Source: Xestospongia muta
Lineage: Eukaryota > Porifera > Demospongiae > Haplosclerida > Petrosiidae
Assembly: GCA_963693285.1 (NCBI GenBank)
Contig: OY848917.1
Coordinates: forward strand, 10,602,192 to 10,666,191
Direction: 5' to 3'
DNA: 64,000 nucleotides
Shown here: one piece after another, positions 60,894 through 64,000 of the stretch
Numbering within the stretch: the first letter of the stretch is position 1
Layout of the letters: the number at the start of each line of letters is the position of its first letter
Translations under genes and position numbers: made by a program
Notes under the pieces: generated by a model
The model's input: the letters and a program-made list of their open reading frames with translations, nothing else
What the model was told of the DNA's origin: nothing
The model's database searches: none

Positions 60894-61269
60894 ACAAAAA
60901 CTAAAGTGAAATGGATTTAAAATGTCAACAAAAAGTCACCAAAGTCAAAAGTCGGACAGAGCTATAATTGAATAAAACGTTCAATTCTCGGACACCGTCT
61001 ACTAATCACCTCGAGGTGGCTGATCAGATTCAACTAAACTACTAATATATTGGTCTACCTATCTACTCTTTCGACAGCAAAATAGAAAAAAGAAAACCCA
61101 GCAGTTGTCTAGTTATTCTTACCAGAATCTTGCTGCTTCAGATATCAATGATCGGACCCCTCCTACTGTCTTATAGCCAGCACGTGCAATTGTGCTAGAA
61201 AGAAGATAAGAGACGAAGCAAGTGTGTTGGGTGCAGTCGTGCTGTGTGTGTTCATTAATGGTGTGTGTT

Positions 61270-63088
61270 ATGATTTTTTTAGTCAGTATCATGCAAGTGG
61301 ACTCATTAAAGGCTCGGATTTTAAGAAACAAATTTTTACCAAAGGGTGGTCAACAATCTCTAATTGCTACAACTAGTAAGAGTTGAAATTTCTTTTCACT
61401 TAGTAACTGTTTCATCATAAAGGAAGATCAGAAAAGTACAAGCAATGGGATGATCAGAGGCTCCACAAGGCATATCTGGCTGTAACACAGGATGGACAAT
61501 CAGTGAGAAGAGCTGCTGAAATGTACTGTGTTCCTAAGTCTACCTTACAAGACCAAATCAGTGGTCGGGTGGCATTTGGCACTAAAAGTGGCCCAGAAAG
61601 TCACTTGACTAAAGAGGAGGAAGAGCAGTTAGTAGATGTTATTCAACGATGTTCAGATATTGGCTATTCAAGGACGAAAATGCAGATTATTGAGATAGTA
61701 CAACAACTTGTCAATGAAAAAGGAAAAGATGTTAAAGTTTCCTTTGGTTGGTGGGCATAATTTAGAAAAAGATATTCTGACTTGACTTTGCAAACAAACG
61801 AGCCAGTTTTCTACGTATGTTCTGTGGGTACTAGACATGACATTATCAGTCATTATTTTGACTTACTGGAAGAAACTCTTATTGCAAAAACTCTCATTGA
61901 AAAGCCGTGTAACATCTTCAACATGGATGAAACTGGAATGCCACTTGACCCACTAGCACCTAAAGTAGTAGCTAAAGAGGCACTAAACATCCTGTGGCTA
62001 CCACAACTGGTGATAAATCAAGAATTACAGTTGTGTCACGTTGCAATGCAGCAGGCTATGCCATGCCCCCAATGGTGATATTTCATCGAAAAACTCTCAA
62101 ACCTGAACTAACAAAAGGAGAAGTAGCAGGAACAATGTATAGATTATCAAATAGTGGATGGATTGATTCTAACCTTTTCCATCTGTAGTTCTGACATCAT
62201 TTCTTAGCTTATACCCCTCCAGTTTGGCCTCTACTACTACTACTAGATGATCATTCCTCTCACTTTGATACTCTTGCCATTGAAAAGGCTGCTCAAGAAG
62301 GTGTAATAATGTTCTGTCTTCCTCCTCACTCTTCCCACAAAACCCAACCATTGGACAAAGGGTGCTTTGGTCCATTAAAAAAGTTTTGGAAGCAAGAATG
62401 CTATGACTATCTTACAAACAACCCTGGTAAAATTGTTACCCATTTTACTTTTTCACAATTATTTTCCTGTGCATGGTTTAAAGGAATGTCATATATCCTC
62501 TGAATCGTAGTGCATTGTTACCAGAGTGTCCTCCTAGCTCTCTTTGTCAGAGGTCTGGACTAAATTTTATTCTCCTCTTTACTCCTACATGTTGTAGATC
62601 TTCAAGGAGAATATCTGAGATACATCAAGAACTTCCACTAGAATCTTCACCAGTACCAATGCAAGAGCAACATTCTTGGGATGATTATGATCTACCTTTA
62701 TGTAGCAAAGACCTTTCTGTATTTTTATCTGATGAAGAAGTGGATGACCATTTCACATCAATAGCTAATGATCATGAATCATCTTCTCACTTGTCAACAA
62801 CACCTACTGAGTTTAACAATTTAGATTATTCTAGTGGACTCTCTAAAGTAATTAAACATTTTGTTCCTACAATACAATTTCCACAACTAGAACCTAAGAC
62901 TTCTGCAAGAATTCCTACAAGTGAGGAGAATCGGAGAATATTGAGGGAAAAAGAAAAAGAAAAACTAGAAAAAGAAGCCTTGAAAGAGGAGCAAAAGGAA
63001 ACAAGAGAGCTAAAGAAAGCTACAAAGTTAAAAGACAAACAAGAGAACCACAAGCAACCACCTGAAGGAGCACAGAGGCTAAAAAGAG
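61270..63088 (+). pseudogene. pogo/Tigger-like DDE transposase, broken
   Basis: Exon 1 (61270-61375) starts MIFLVSIMQVDSLKARILRN; a 47-base intron follows. From 61423 come an HTH-psq domain (YLAVTQDGQSVRRAAEMYCV, PKSTLQDQISGR), a CENP-B-like linker (HLTKEEEEQLVDVIQRCSDI), then the DDE core: FNMDETGMPLDPLAPKVV (first Asp), ATTTGDKSRITVVSRCNAAG, LLLDDHSSHFD (second Asp, about 62247) and LPPHSSHKTQPLDKGCFGPL. The C-terminus is acidic, then lysine/glutamate-rich (about 62935-63060), as in Tigger proteins. An in-frame TAA (61758-61760), a shift near 61985, stops after 62185 and another shift near 62480 break it. Its last exon ends in phase 1 at 63088 and runs into the tandem exon array. Confidence 0.85.
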
Positions 63089-63155
63089 GTGTTAGTTATA
63101 GTGTTATTGTATTATATTCTGATATTATACCTCTGATATTATACCTCTGTTCTAG

Positions 63156-64000
63156 GTGTTACAAGAGATAGTACAGTGAGTAGTAGTGAACAAACTATAG
63201 TTGGACTAAAAGGAGGTATTAGTCATAGTGTTATTGTATTATAATTATTCTGATGTTTTTGTTCTAGATGATACCAGAGATAATACAGTGAGTAGTGGTG
63301 AAAAGAACTGCAATTGGAGCACAGAGGCTAAAAAGAGGTATTAGTTATAGTGTTATTATATTACAATTATTCAATATTTCTGTTCTATGTGATACGAGAG
63401 ATAATACTGTGAGTAGTGGTGAAAAGACTACAGTTGGAGCACAGAGGTTAAAAAGAGGTATTAGTTATAGTGTTATTATATTACAATTATTCCATATTTC
63501 TGCTCTAGGTGCTACAAGATATAATACAGTGAGTAGTGGTGAAAAAACTACAATTGGAGCACAGAGGCTAAAAAGAGGTATTAGTTATAGTGTTATTATA
63601 TTACAATTATTCAATATTTCTGTTCTATGTGATACGAGAGATAATACTGTGAGTAGTGGTGAAAAGACTACAGTTGGAGCACAGAGGTTAAAAAGAGGTA
63701 TTAGTTATAGTGTTATTATATTACAATTATTCCATATTTCTGCTCTAGGTGCTACAAGATATAATACAGTGAGTAGTGGTGAAAAAACTACAATTGGAGC
63801 ACAGAGGCTAAAAAGAGGTATTAGTTATAGTGTTATTATATTACAATTATTCAATATTTCTGTTCTATGTGATACGAGAGATAATACTGTGAGTAGTGGT
63901 GAAAAGACTACAGTTGGAGCACAGAGGTTAAAAAGAGGTATTAGTTATAGTGTTATTATATTACAATTATTCAATGTTTTTGTTCTAGGTGATACGAGAG
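63156..64000 (+). repeat. Tandem array of a 69-base exon plus 51-base intron (120-bp period)
   Basis: From 63389 the sequence repeats every 120 bases (exon-like units starting at 63389, 63509, 63629, 63749, 63869, 63989) and nearly perfectly every 240. Each unit has a 69-base open segment reading (G)DTRDNTVSSGEKTTVGAQRL-KR and a 51-base segment starting GTATTAG and ending CTAG or CTATG. Earlier, more diverged units are 63156-63215 (60 bases) and 63268-63337 (70 bases, one extra A, so frame-shifting). Units begin and end in phase 1, so any number can be joined in frame to the transposase exon ending at 63088. The array runs off the window. Confidence 0.9.

Noticed and set aside
62826..63053. 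75-codon minus-strand frame rich in Ser/Phe
   Set aside because: Complement of the lysine/glutamate-rich C-terminus of the pogo-like transposase.

Overview
The window is AT-rich eukaryotic nuclear DNA. Many introns are very short (about 45-75 bases, GT-AG), transposon debris is dense, and the host-like genes are of animal type: an FBH1 helicase and immunoglobulin/fibronectin-III transmembrane receptors. Intron size, repeat types and several transposon-linked protein families suggest an early-branching animal, perhaps a demosponge. That placement is inference, not proof.

Three host-like loci stand out. (1) FBH1 (F-box DNA helicase 1) lies on the + strand and is spread over about 40 kb: an F-box exon near 6.1 kb, a middle exon at 19.8 kb, and fourteen 3' exons from 38.65 to 46.42 kb carrying the UvrD-type helicase motifs and a C-terminal cysteine cluster. 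The two long introns and intron 42.7-45.3 kb are filled with transposon remains. Splice phases join the 19.8 kb exon to the 38.65 kb exon without a gap. The locus has in-frame stops (TAA at 19818, TAG at 40753) and the F-box exon lacks a usable AG acceptor, so it looks like a decaying copy, or carries assembly or sequencing errors. (2) A head-to-tail, minus-strand cluster of receptor genes covers 48.0-60.3 kb. Two copies are intact (R1 55.8-58.5 kb and R2 50.8-52.9 kb): signal peptide, two Ig-like domains, one FN3 domain, one membrane helix and a short tail with several tyrosine motifs. There are also one truncated copy and two further remnants. (3) An unrecognised two-exon coding segment lies at 46.9-47.5 kb.

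Most of the rest is mobile DNA. Two Ty3/Gypsy elements have matching LTRs: 20.76-23.68 kb (internally deleted) and 28.91-33.12 kb (158-bp LTRs and a perfect 5-bp target duplication). There are Gypsy fragments at 9.2, 12.8-13.5, 34.2 and 43.4-45.0 kb; LINE-type reverse transcriptase pieces at 12.2 and 54.4 kb; hAT elements or fragments at 6.9-8.1, 10.3-11.1, 35.8-36.7 and 58.8-59.6 kb; and pogo/Tigger-like transposases at 17.8-18.4 and 61.3-63.1 kb. The right edge holds an unusual tandem array in which a 69-base exon plus a 51-base intron has been amplified with a 120-base period, continuing beyond the window.

The best candidates for something new are the receptor cluster with its tyrosine-rich tails, and the exon-intron tandem array joined in phase to a pogo-type transposase.
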